Positions 22,618 through 32,722 of a DNA stretch of 64,000 bases are shown one piece after another. The notes under the pieces were generated by a model. It saw nothing but the letters and a program-made list of their open reading frames with translations, was not told where the DNA came from and did not search any database. Source of the stretch: Vanrija pseudolonga (Eukaryota > Basidiomycota > Tremellomycetes > Trichosporonales > Trichosporonaceae); assembly GCF_020906515.1 (NCBI RefSeq), contig NC_085854.1:558001-622000 (forward strand), in the 5' to 3' direction. Position numbers and translations under genes: made by a program. Each line of letters begins with the position of its first letter. The stretch's first letter is position 1.

Positions 22618-24702
22618 GGCGAAGGGTGGGGGTGTTGGGGTTCAAACGAGTGTGGGGCGGACGAGGTGTCGTCCTTCGTCTACAATCTATCGCAATGTAC
22701 TTACAAGCCGGAGGGGAGGAGGGAGGGGACACTCGTCAACGAGTGTGCGTGTTATCAACGACAGCAGCACGACGATACAAACACGAGCGACAGACAAAGC
22801 AAAGCCAACGACAGATGAAGCGCCTGCTTTCTTGACCAGCGTGATCCAAGGTACTGCTGAAACGGTGCCCATCTCTGTCTCTCAGGCCCAGGTCGGCCTG
22901 GCCTGCTCCCCCACATGCATCCCATCCCGGCCAGCCCTTGCGTCCTGTCCTCCCTTGCTCCCTCCGCATGCGGGCCAAACGAGGAAGAGGGCCCTCGGGG
23001 AGTGGGGGTGGGTGCAACCTTCTAGGCAGAGGGCAGAAGAGCCCGGGGAGACATCTGGACTCGCCTGTTCCAGTAAGTGAAGACGTGTTGCTTTGCAGGG
23101 GGGGAGGCAGGCGGGCCGCAGGCGGGATGGCGTCGTTGCCAAGGTACAATGCCTGACAACAAGCATAATCTGGGAGCCATGGCCGACGAGGGAGCCAGAT
23201 CAGAGGACTTGGGTGTGACGGAGACGCGTCGCTGCCAGGAAAACCAGGAAAAAAGTGCGCTAAGTTACGTGAAACGGGAGGGAACGCGTCCAAGAGGGCA
23301 TGTGCTGTGCGGATGCTGGCGGCAAGTCGGCCAAGGTGGCTTCAGGCTTTTGTGCTCAGGCTTCAGGCTCGCGGCTCGACTCCCTGCTCCCGACATGTCC
23401 AGGTCTCACTACTGACATTGCTCGGATCTTGTGCACTAAAGGCTGGAACTTGTAGTCTGCTTTTACTTCGCGGTGAAACAGCTCTCTGCGCTGCGTTTCT
23501 GCGCTATTTACCGTCAGCAGTTCTCACACAATCATGTCATCCTCTATGAATAGGTGCAATTTGATCATTGAAGAGGGGCTGTTCGAGAGCTGCGCTCGAC
23601 TGCGCTGGAGGGGGAGCTGCCTGCCCCTGCTGTAACCGTGAAGTAACGAGTTACTCTCCCTGCCCTGCAACGGCGCAGGTCCGAGTTCAACCCGTGCGGC
23701 ACCTCCCGTACTGCCAAGCAACAGTGACGCTGGCTGATCCCTAACCCGCCTGGTATTGCTGCTTTCGTCCCGTATCTTAACCGCGGAATACAACGCCGAG
23801 ACAATGTAATTAGGCTGGGCATTGCCGGCGGGAAGTGGTGGCTTGTGATTGAGGAGCAAGCTTGATAAATGTTAGCCTTGCCGTATAGCATAGCATAGCT
23901 GGCGACATCACTGGTCTGCCTGCAGCACGATGACGCAGCACAAGTATGGGTGGACGACGATGGACAAGCTGAACAGCAGCGAGCCCAAACACCTAACAAA
24001 CATCTCGGCACGACCCAACAAACCAAACAAACGCATCACGCGTCCCCCGTTCAACTGGCACGACGCGTCCCCAGTCGTCAGAGAGCATAACAACAACCGT
24101 CAAGGGAGGGGGTCTGCGCACCACTTGTCGTGGCGACCAGCAGAGGAGCATACGGATGATGATGCTAGATCCAGACCATAGGCACGTCATAACAACAATG
24201 GTCGTTGCGTTTCGGTGCAAGGAGGAGTCGGGGGTGCTTGGTCGTGGGTTGGGAGTCGTCGTGTGCCTGGATCGAAGTGGTTGCTGTTTACCTTCAACAG
24301 CTCATTTCCCTTGTTTGAATCGAGTGCGTCCGCTACGTACGTACACCGCCGTGGTTGGCAGAAGCCAGGTCCGAGACTCACTCACTGTGCCGAGGGCCGA
24401 GGGCGGAGGTGGAAGAGAGCGGATGACCCGAGGTGGTGCCAGTGCGGCGGTGAGTTTCCCTCATCAACCACCACTCACGACCTCCACTTTCAACATCTTG
24501 TCATCCACTAACTGCAGATGGGGAGTCGACATGACGCCTCACATTGGGCGTAGTCGCTCAAGCTCTCAGCGCACCTTGACCACACAACGGCTTGGGACTA
24601 ATCGGAATCAGGCCATACCGGCTCTGAATACCTCTAACATAGGATTAACTCTATAATAACAGGCGCGTAGTATCCGCGCCGACTAGACTATATCTACAAC
24701 AC
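22618..24702. other. Large intergenic region (2.1 kb)
   Basis: This lies between the start of protease 7 (minus strand) and the end of the permease (minus strand). Several open frames exceed 90 codons but show no initiator context, family motifs or exon logic. It is large for this gene-dense window, so an unrecognised non-coding RNA or long promoter is possible. I see no direct evidence. Confidence 0.35.
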
Positions 24703-26370
24703 TTAGGCGTGCTTGGCGATCTCGAGACGCTCGGCAATTTGACTTGGGCCCTTGTAGTGCTTCCTACCGTGGAAGATCCAGGTGAGGGTGCTGAGGAGGC
24801 CGACGACACCGACGACAACAATGACATAGTTCATGCTGCTGCCGTTGACGGGGATGGCGGGAGGGAAGATGAAGATAACCGAGGTGACGGTGACGAAGAC
24901 GAGGGCGATACCGTTGACGATGCGACGGAAGCGGCCGAGCGACCAAACGATGTGCTCCCTTGCGGGCTCGAAGGCGCTCTCGCCACGAATGAAGATGAGG
25001 AAGACTGGGTTGCTTGTCAGCTTCGCGACTGGGCCAAGAATCCACCTAGTACTTACTGGGGAAAAAGTAGGACGTCTGGAGAAGCACGACCGACGACGAG
25101 AGAATGGCGTTAAGGACAATGGACGAGCCGAGCTCGATGAGGCCGAAGATGAACACCCAGACGAGCACGAAGATGATGGCGCGAGCAGGCACCTTGAAGC
25201 GAGGGTCGACGGGCTTGAGGGCGTTGGAGAGGGGGCCAAGGCCCTGGTCGCGGGCGACAGTCCAGACCATGCGCGAGGCGACGGTCATGATGGCCTGGCC
25301 TGAGAAGAACATGCCGCCGAGGTTGAAGAGCAGGAGGCAGGTCGCGCCAGCCTGCGAGCTCGTAGCCTGGTAGTAGATCTGGAGGATGGGGCCGGTGGCG
25401 GCAGACACAACGGTGTCAAAGTCGCGGATGACGAAGAGGAGGATGATGGTGAAGATGAACGAGGTGACAGAGCCGAGGATGATGGCGAGAACCATGGTCT
25501 TGGGTGCGTTGCGCGAGGGCTTGGGCATCTCCTCGATCAGATGCGTGACGGCGTCGAAGGCGGTGAGGCCAAAAGTCGACTGGAGGAGACCGAGGATGAA
25601 GGCCATTCCGTCGGGCCATCCAGTCTCGTTGTAGAAGGTGGCAAAGACGAACTTGGGGCTCTGGAAGTTGCCGCGCGAAGTCGCCAGGATGGTGATGGAG
25701 ACGACGACAATGCCGATGATCGACCAGACACCGCCGATGCGGTCGATGGCGGGGAGGGTGCGCACAAAGAACGTGTTGAGGACGAAGGCTGGGGGGGTCA
25801 GATAGCCGTCGACACACCAAGCGTTTACTTACGAATGAGGGAGAGCGCGAGGTACAGCAGGAACCACTGCCACGACTTGGTCTCGGTGTCGGGCTGCCAG
25901 AGGGCGAGGATGCCAAAGACAAAGTTGGCGATGAATGCCCACGCGGCAGCGGACATGGCGACCCAGCCGCCGGCCGCGCTCCAGCCAACGAAGAAGGACA
26001 GGCCGTTGCGCAGGCTCTCCGGCGCGAGGATGTACGCCCAGTCGTACTGGCCGCCGGTCATGGGGAAGGCGTGGCAGATCTCGGCGAGCGACAGGCCCAT
26101 GGCGAGCGTGCCGAGCGCGGACACGAGCAGGCCCCAAACCATGGAGACTGAGCCGCCCGAGGGCAGCACGACGGACAGACTGGCGCTCATGGCGGTCCAC
26201 GAGTTGAGCAGCGCGAATGCCAGGCCGAGACATGACAGGAAGGAGAAGTTGCGCTCGAGCGCAATCTCGCTGCCGAGCTTGCTGGATACGCGCGCCAGCG
26301 TCGGGGTGGCGTCGGCGTCGGCTGGGTTCTCCAGATCGGTACGCGACTTGGACTTCTCGTCGTCGGACAT
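24703..26370 (-). CDS. APC-superfamily amino acid/choline/GABA-type permease (three exons)
   Basis: Exons 25833-26370, 25057-25788 and 24703-25004 give about 523 aa. The first exon begins at an ATG at 26370. An N-terminal cytosolic tail rich in charged residues is followed by about twelve hydrophobic segments. The first region (FSFLSCLGLAFALLNSW, then LPSGGSVSMVWGLLVSALG and AEICHAFPMTGGQYDWAY) is characteristic of the fungal amino acid-choline transporter (ACT) group that includes Hnm1, Uga4 and Bat1. The conserved GLTAFDAVTHLIEEMPKPSR segment also fits. It probably imports choline, GABA or an amino acid across the plasma membrane; the exact substrate cannot be read. The gene looks intact. 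Confidence 0.88.
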
Positions 26371-28175
26371 GGTGTTGCTAGGTGTGAGGGGAGGGGCCCG
26401 AGGCGAGAGTTGCTGATGGATGACGACCCAACCTGCTCCTCATCAGCTAGTTATATCCAGCTGCTCGCTCATCTCCGCAGCAGACCATCTACGCCTGCCC
26501 TCGTCTCAACTTTTCGAGCGTCACGTCATGCTCGCGTCAGTTTGGATATTGAGTCAGAGGTGGGTAATGCTGGCTGGGCGAGTAGCGCAGGCCGGATAGC
26601 CGGCGTGTGCGGGGTAGCAGCGGCAGCGAGGGCTACGTGCGTGCGTGCGTGTCGGGCTCGGAATCCCACCGCTGGCGTGATCATTCCAGCTGATGGCGCG
26701 AGCGATCCTCGGTTGGGCGTTGGTTATAAGGCCTGGTATGCGCCAAGTGTGGCCTGGGTGAGGTCTGTCAAAAGAAGTTGTGCGAGGAGGGCTCTTATCG
26801 GCGGGTTAGGCGAGCTTGGCGACCAGATGGCGTTATCAGCCGCCTGACGCCTCGTCGTGGTTCTTTTGGAATTATTTGGCTTCGCCGTCCACTGCCCCTG
26901 TTGTCTGGCCACAACGATCTGTGCGCCAGCATCAAGATGAAGTGGCTCTTCTCTATGTACGGGCTGGATCAGATCAGAACTCGCCCGCCTGGCCCAGCCC
27001 AGTAGAACCAGGCCATCAGGCCAAGCACGCAAGGCTGATTGTGCCTCGACATGAAACAGTGGCCAGAGCTCGGCGCCGCTCTGCCCCTCAGCCCCGACCT
27101 GCGCCGACCTCCCTGCCGAAAAAGCACCCGAGCGATGCCCAGCCAGCGCCAGCAGCAGCAGCACGAAGCCCTCGCCTCCACCGCCACAGTCGCCGAGCAC
27201 GACGACGCCCGCCACCTTGCCTCCACCGACAACGACTGCCGCCTCCACCGACCTCACCGCCTGCCGGCGTGTGTGACGATCACCGCAACGCGACACGCCA
27301 TGCACATGGGACACGCGGCACATGGGCTGCTCACGCGCGCCGGGACATAAAGCACGCCACGCTACTCCGAATACTTGGGCGCCATTTGACACGAGATCGT
27401 CGCGTTGCGGTGTGGCGCTGCCGACGGCCTTTGATGGCTCGGCGAAGTCGATGGGGAGTAGTGGCTTTGTCAAGACATTGTTGTTGGTCTGCTGAGCTCA
27501 GAATAGCGTGGATCTGACAGACCGGTGTCAACGGCGGCCAACAGCCAGCTGTCGAGCGCCTCGCCGCCTCTCGAGCCCGTCGGGCACGTGGTGGCGCAGA
27601 ATCGTCGGAGGACGGTGTCAACACGGCAGAGTCATCCACACAACAAGAAGTTCTGAAAACATTCAGCATCTAAGCTATTCTTCTATCCCCTCTGGGATCC
27701 AGGCTGTGTGGCCATCAGCAGCTAAAAGCCGGGCTGGCGCGTTGTGACGTAGTCTGAGGTCACCCGTCGGGAATCGCTGCCCACCCTCTCTCTCACATGA
27801 AGTGTCCACTGGCCGCAGGTGCGGGTTATCCAAGCTGGACATTTGGTGGCCATTTGTGCTGGACGCTTGTCCGGTCACCACTGGGTCATCGTAGGAGGGG
27901 CAGCCGCCGGCTGGACTCGGCAAGGTGAAGCCGTCACCCAGCCATCCAAGTCGACAGTGGCATTCTCGCGTGCCGAACGAGCCGCCTGCTCCATCGAGGC
28001 CTGTGTGCCCGTGGCGGAGTTGGAGCTGCGTCAGCCCAGCCAGCTGGGTACCGCCGACGCGGCATCAGCAGTCAGTGCCCCGCGGCGCCAGGGTCAGTCG
28101 CCCGCCGCGCCCGCCAGCCCACCAGCCCACCAGCCCACGCCCACAAACAAGTGTCCATAATACAACAATACGCCT
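26371..28175. other. Intergenic region upstream of the permease (1.8 kb)
   Basis: No supported gene. The left part is the permease promoter. The remaining open frames on both strands are Arg/Pro-rich and look like chance frames in GC-rich DNA. No repeat or RNA gene is recognised. Confidence 0.4.
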
Positions 28176-28570
28176 CTATGCCTTGGCTACGCTCTTGCGG
28201 ACCTTGAGAAACTTGATCGGATGGGAGTTGAGGTATGGCCAGCCGGGGACAGTTGCCTGGGGGTGTCAGCTGGGCCTGCACTCCTCCTCTCCCTCAGCCG
28301 CTATCATCTCCAAGCGCGCCAACTCACGACCAAAAGCGCAATGAAGCCCACCGCGAAGATCTGCAGCGCGACAGCCACCGACTTGGTAGCGAAGGACACG
28401 CCGAACGCGACGAGCTGGGGAGCGTTAGCTGCGCACTCGTCGGCAGGAGGCAGCGAACTCACGACCAACACACAGAGATACAGCGTCGAGTACCACTCGA
28501 GCTGCTGCTGCGAGTACGGGTCGATGCCGCCCTCGAGGAACTTGCGTGCCGGCTCTGGGAGGTATTCCAT
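28176..28570 (-). CDS. SPC1: Signal peptidase complex subunit 1 (12-kDa subunit)
   Basis: Three small exons (28463-28570, 28328-28414, 28176-28256) with GTGAGT donors join in phase 0 to give 91 aa. The protein begins MEYLPEPARKFLEGG and has two hydrophobic segments (TLYLCVLVLVAFGVSFA and VAVALQIFAVGFIALLV). After the second comes VPGWPYLNSHPIKFLK, matching the hallmark of Spc1/SPCS1, where a 'PxWPxxxxxPxxWL' segment and a basic tail follow the second helix. Spc1 is a non-catalytic ER membrane subunit that tunes signal peptidase substrate choice. Length and topology fit the family. It shares a 222-nt divergent promoter with the Ski8-like gene. Confidence 0.8.
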
Positions 28571-28792
28571 GGCGCTGGCTGGGTGGTGGGCGATGTTGTC
28601 GTCGTCGTTGCTGTTCGTCGCGTTGACGTCGTGTGGTCGTGCGTGGAGGTGGAGGGGGTCAGGATGACGGGGGTATTTCCACGTGGACCACGTGGTCCAC
28701 ATTGTCTGACCTGCATGACTTCAGTGGAGACGAGGAGAGGAACAACACGCTTCAGCACTGTTCAACGTTGTCCATCTCCTGCGCACTTCAAA
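28571..28792. promoter_or_regulatory. Bidirectional promoter of SPC1 and the Ski8-like gene
   Basis: Only 222 nt separate the two start codons, so the genes must share or overlap promoter elements. A short inverted GTGGACCACGTGGTCCAC-like palindrome sits near 28682-28700. It contains an E-box core (CACGTG) and is a plausible shared factor site. Confidence 0.5.
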
Positions 28793-30075
28793 ATGGTAAG
28801 CTGCCCCATCGCGGCGCCCAGCTGACGCCAGTCGAGCAACCTCGTCTACCTACAAGGCGAAGCGACGCCACGTACGTGTCCGCTCCTTCCCCTCCCCGCT
28901 CCCTACCCTCCTTCCTCCACTGCCGCCGAGCATCCACTGACGAACCGCAGCACAAAGAGAAGCCCTCTGGGCGCTCCAATGGACGCAGCACGGCATCGTC
29001 TCCGGCGACGCGGACGGCGTCGTGCGCCTGCACGACCCGACGGACCTCGAGCTCGCCGTCAACGAGTTCGCGGTCCACCCGCTCGCCGTGAGCTCGCTCA
29101 GTGCGGCAGGCTCGCTGTCGCTCAGCACGAGCCTGGACGGCGCGGTCGTCGCGATTGATTTGGAGGGGGGCAAGGTGCGCGGGCGCGTTGACACGGGGCG
29201 GGCTGCTGTGGGCGAGGGGCTTGGCGGTGAGTTGAAGGAAGCACAATTGTCGAGGGCCAGCTCATGCCCCCAGAACTGCCCGCATACGCCGCAGCCCTGC
29301 ACCCCTCCTCGTCGGCCTTCGCGTGGTCCGGCCGCGGGTCGCGCCTCGCGATCCGCGCGCTCGACCTGTCGGCGGAGGACGAGGCTGGCGCGGGGATTCT
29401 CTCTGGGACCGGCAGCGTGGTGGAGACGGTCAAGGGCCGGTTCGGCATGGACGTGCAGTTTGTGAGTGCTGCGTGCGGGCCTTCGCTCACCTCCCCCAGT
29501 CACCCGACGGAGCGCAGATTGCCGTCGGCATGGAGACGGGCCACGTCGTCATTGTCGACGCCGAGACGGCGACCGTGCTGACCACGTACTCTGCGCACGC
29601 GATGGGTGTGCGGACGGTCTCGTGGAGCCCCGACTCGCAGGTGAGCTACCGCACGACGAGAGACAACTCACGCCCAGTGGCTCTACTCGGGCTCGGACGA
29701 CGCACGTATCGTCCTGCACGACGTGCGTGCCGGTGCCAAGTCGGGCGCGCGGGGCGAGGGCGCGGCTGCCATTCTGCAGGGACACCAGGGATGGGTCCTC
29801 ACTACTGCTGCTTCGCCTGACGGGCGGCTGCTGGGCTCTGGGTAAGCTAGGATGTGAAGAGAGATGTAGCTTACATGCCCAGCGGAGCCGACTCCCTCGT
29901 CAAGCTCTGGGATATCGGCCAGCGCGCGTGCGTGTCCACGTCGACCGCCGACGCCGAGGTCTGGGGCTTTGCGTGGCAGCCCGAGGTCGAGGGCGGCCTT
30001 CCCCCCGGCAAGCAGTTCGCCGTCGCTGGTGACGACAAGAAGGTCTCGCTTTACCGTGCTGCGGGCGCGGTCTAG
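28793..30075 (+). CDS. WD40-repeat protein, Ski8/WDR61-like (seven exons, intron directly after the start codon)
   Basis: Exons 28793-28795, 28832-28871, 28951-29226, 29274-29461, 29500-29640, 29678-29841 and 29883-30075 join to about 334 aa. The first exon is the ATG alone, followed by a GTAAGC donor. Repeats with WD-type ends follow: ALWALQW...GDADGVVRLHD, SPDGAQIAVGMETG, VRTVSWSPD, WLYSGSDDARIVLHDVR, GHQGWVLTTAASPDG and GADSLVKLWDIGQRAC. This order and spacing, and the roughly 330-aa length, match Ski8/WDR61. Ski8 acts in the Ski complex with the cytoplasmic exosome, and in some fungi in meiotic recombination or PAF-complex contacts. A seven-bladed propeller is expected. Assignment to Ski8 rather than another small WD40 protein is by overall impression. 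Confidence 0.78.
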
Positions 30076-30155
30076 ACCCATCGATAGCACAAGTATACCC
30101 CCATCAGATGCACAGGCAGACAACAATGCATTCGTAGACAGAAGCCAAAGCCTGC

Positions 30156-32374
30156 CTATCCCGCGTGCTCTACAATCTCCGTGACAAGCTTGCCGTCGAC
30201 GACGCGGCTCTTGAGCTGCTCGGGCACGGGGCTCTCCTTGAAGTCGCCCTCGTCGCCCGTTGGGATGGAAATGTTGATGGCGCTCGTCTTGGACGTGATG
30301 ATCTCGGTCGTCGCCACAGTCTCCTTGGACAGGTAGACGATGCCCGAGTCGGTCTGGTCAATCTGGATCGTGGGGACGAGGCCAGTAACCTGGACCTCGA
30401 AGCTGGGGCTCGAGGTAATGCTCAGGCCCGACACGAGGTTCTCAACCACCACGCTCGTCTTCTTGCAGTTGAGAACGTTGACGGCATTGATCTTGCCCTT
30501 GATCTGCACAACAGTGTTCTTGCAGTTGAAGATGTGCACCGTGTGGTGGAGCGCAACGTCGTCGATGACAATGTTCCGGTTGTCCTCGTGGTACTCGACA
30601 ACCCACTTGTTGCCATCGACAAGCTCGGTCTTTGCGGGCTTCTTGGGCGCCGCTTTGGAGAAGGATGCGGGCTTGGCCTTGATCGGCGGGGGAGACGACG
30701 TCTTCTTCTCGGGCACGACACCGGCAGCGCGCAGCTCGGGGTTCTTGTGCGTTTGCTGCGACGAGTCGACCTTGCGCAGGCCCGATGTGATGTCGCCGCC
30801 CTTGTTGAGCGAGGCGAGGAGCGCAGCGTGGCCGCCGCCGCCGCCGCCACCGTTCGACGCGGCAGCAGGAGGGGGAGGGGGAGGCGGGGGAGGGCCGCTC
30901 GCAGGCGGCGTCGCGGCTGGCGTGGCAGGAGCACCGGTCACTGGGATCTCCTTGGGCGCCGGCGCACCCTTCGCGTTCCACACCACACCAGTCGTGTGCC
31001 ACTGCTTGACGTACTTTTGCAGGCCGTCGATCAGGGCGACAAACGAGCGCGCCCACTCGACAGCCTCGGGCTTGGTCTCCTTGTACTGCTTGATGACGCG
31101 GTCGACCCAGAACTGGGATGCGTTCTTCATCTCAAGCACGTACGGCGCGGGTGCGGGTTCGACCTGCACCCATCCCCATGCACCGGCACCCTCGCCGAGG
31201 ACCGAGAAGGCTGCTCCCCAGTCGCGGCCCTCCTTTGAGCGGCCGAGCTTGTCCTTGGCCTCCATAATGGCGCCGATGGCGTCGGCCTGGGGCTTGAGGA
31301 GGGGCCCGAAGGCAGAAGCGGCGGGCTTGGCGTACTGCGAGGCAAACTTGAGGAACTCGAGCTGGCTCTGGACGAGGGGGGCGACGAGGGCGGACTGCGC
31401 GAGCGCGAGCGTCAGCGAGCGCGCCTACGACTTGCTCAACGCTACTTACGTGCTCTTGGACCAAGCCGCCAACCTTGGCAGCGTTGGCGCTGAACTCGGC
31501 GGCGAGCCCGTTCACAATGTCATCCTGGTACGCCTTGACGGCGGGCGTGAGCTCCTCCTCGACCGGCGCGGCGGGCGGAGGAGGGGGCGGGGGAGGCGGC
31601 GCCGGCGCGGACGGCGTGCGCGGTGTCGTCGCCGCCACGGCCGTGGCGCCTGCGACAGCGCCCGCGCCAGCCGCAGCGACGTGGGGCGCGAGCGAGTCGT
31701 GGACGCCAACGGTGGGCGTGCGCAGCGAGGCAGTGGCCGCGACGGACTGCTGCGAGACGGCGACGTCCTCGAGGCGGGAGGTGACGGCTGCGCGGGCGTT
31801 AGCGAGCTTGCTCCCAGCAACGACGACATGTGGCATCATCATCACGACGTACCCTCAAGCCGCTTCCTATTCCGTGTCAGCGATATCCAGCGCACCACGA
31901 CGCAGCAACCTACAAGATCGTGCTGAGCGAGTGCAGCCCCTGTCCCTGCGGCGGCGCGGCCATGCTGTCTTCTTTCTGCCGGCGGAGGTGCGCAGGTTGG
32001 GCCGGGACGGGCGGGGGCGGCGGTTTAGCGGGCAGCGTGGTGGTGTAGGTCGACGAGAGGGAGTAGGCCGAGGGCGGGCGGGCGCGGTGCGGCGTCGGCG
32101 CGGGGATGAACGGCGGCGGGGTGGGTATCGGCCCAGTTGTGACAGGATGGGTCAGGTCGGGTTCAGAGCCGGGGAAGTACGCGGCCGGGGTGGTGGTGCG
32201 CGGTGCGTAGGAGGGCGGGTAGGCCGACGATGAGGTGGGCACGGAGGTAGGCGTGTCATCGTACGCGTACGGGTACGATCCGGGTCCCAGTAGTCGCGAG
32301 TGCCGGATCACGGTCGTCGGCGGAGGAGAGGAGTCGTCCGGTGGAGTTGCGGGGCGCGACTGTGAGTATCCCAT
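30156..32374 (-). CDS. Adenylyl cyclase-associated protein (CAP/Srv2), possibly with N-terminal extension
   Basis: Core exons 31914-31963, 31450-31810 and 30156-31394 give about 549 aa starting at the ATG at 31963. Domains in order: N-terminal cyclase-binding/oligomerising helix (GLHSLSTIF then AVTSRLEDVAVSQQ); a Pro-rich stretch; the CAP-N helical domain; a second poly-Pro tract; a WH2-like motif (ASLNKGGDITSGLRKV); and the C-terminal CARP beta-helix with NKWVVEYHEDNRNIVID. CAP recycles cofilin-actin complexes and binds adenylyl cyclase. Upstream of 31963 the frame stays open, with good codon bias, to an ATG at 32374 (MGYSQS). This would add about 137 Pro/Tyr-rich residues. However, a possible leader intron (GTAAGT near 32403 to a CACAG near 32359) could remove that ATG. 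The true start is uncertain. Confidence 0.85.
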
Positions 32375-32722
32375 CGTTGTGGTGTGGACACGACATTTAC
32401 TTACCTTGTTCAGAGGTGAGGTGAGGGAGAGGAGGGGAAGGAGGTGAGGGAGGAGGGGTTAGAGGTCCGTGGTGATGGTCGGTGCGATGGAGAGAGGAGA
32501 GGGAGTGGGAGGCGAGGACGTTGGTGACGACGAGCAACACCAGGGCAGGCCATGACGATGTGACCAAGTCGTCTCAGGGTGGCACCACGTGGCCGACTAC
32601 CCGCTCGCAGCCCAGCAGTACATCAACACCAGTGCTCGCCGTACTCGCCGTAATGTATCAATGCATATGCTATGTCGACAACAACTAGGGCACGTATACC
32701 ACCCCCCATGCACGCCACATTC
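32375..32722. other. Leader and promoter region of CAP; terminator of the TBC-Mtq2 gene
   Basis: 348 nt. It contains the proposed 5' leader donor of CAP (minus strand, AAG|GTAAGT near 32403) and the 3' flank of the TBC-Mtq2 gene. No separate gene is seen. Confidence 0.4.

Noticed and set aside
23660-23710. tRNA T-arm-like sequence (GTCCGAGTTCAACCC)
   Set aside because: The flanking bases do not form the T stem, and no matching acceptor, D or anticodon arms are found in the right places.
22736-24026. Minus-strand open frames in the 2.1-kb gap after protease 7
   Set aside because: Cys/Arg/Pro/Ser-rich chance frames with no signal, domain or splice logic. Not enough to call a gene.
26371-28160. 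Several frames of 100-250 codons upstream of the permease
   Set aside because: They overlap on opposite strands, are Arg/Pro/His-biased and have no recognisable content; they are probably promoter and intergenic DNA.
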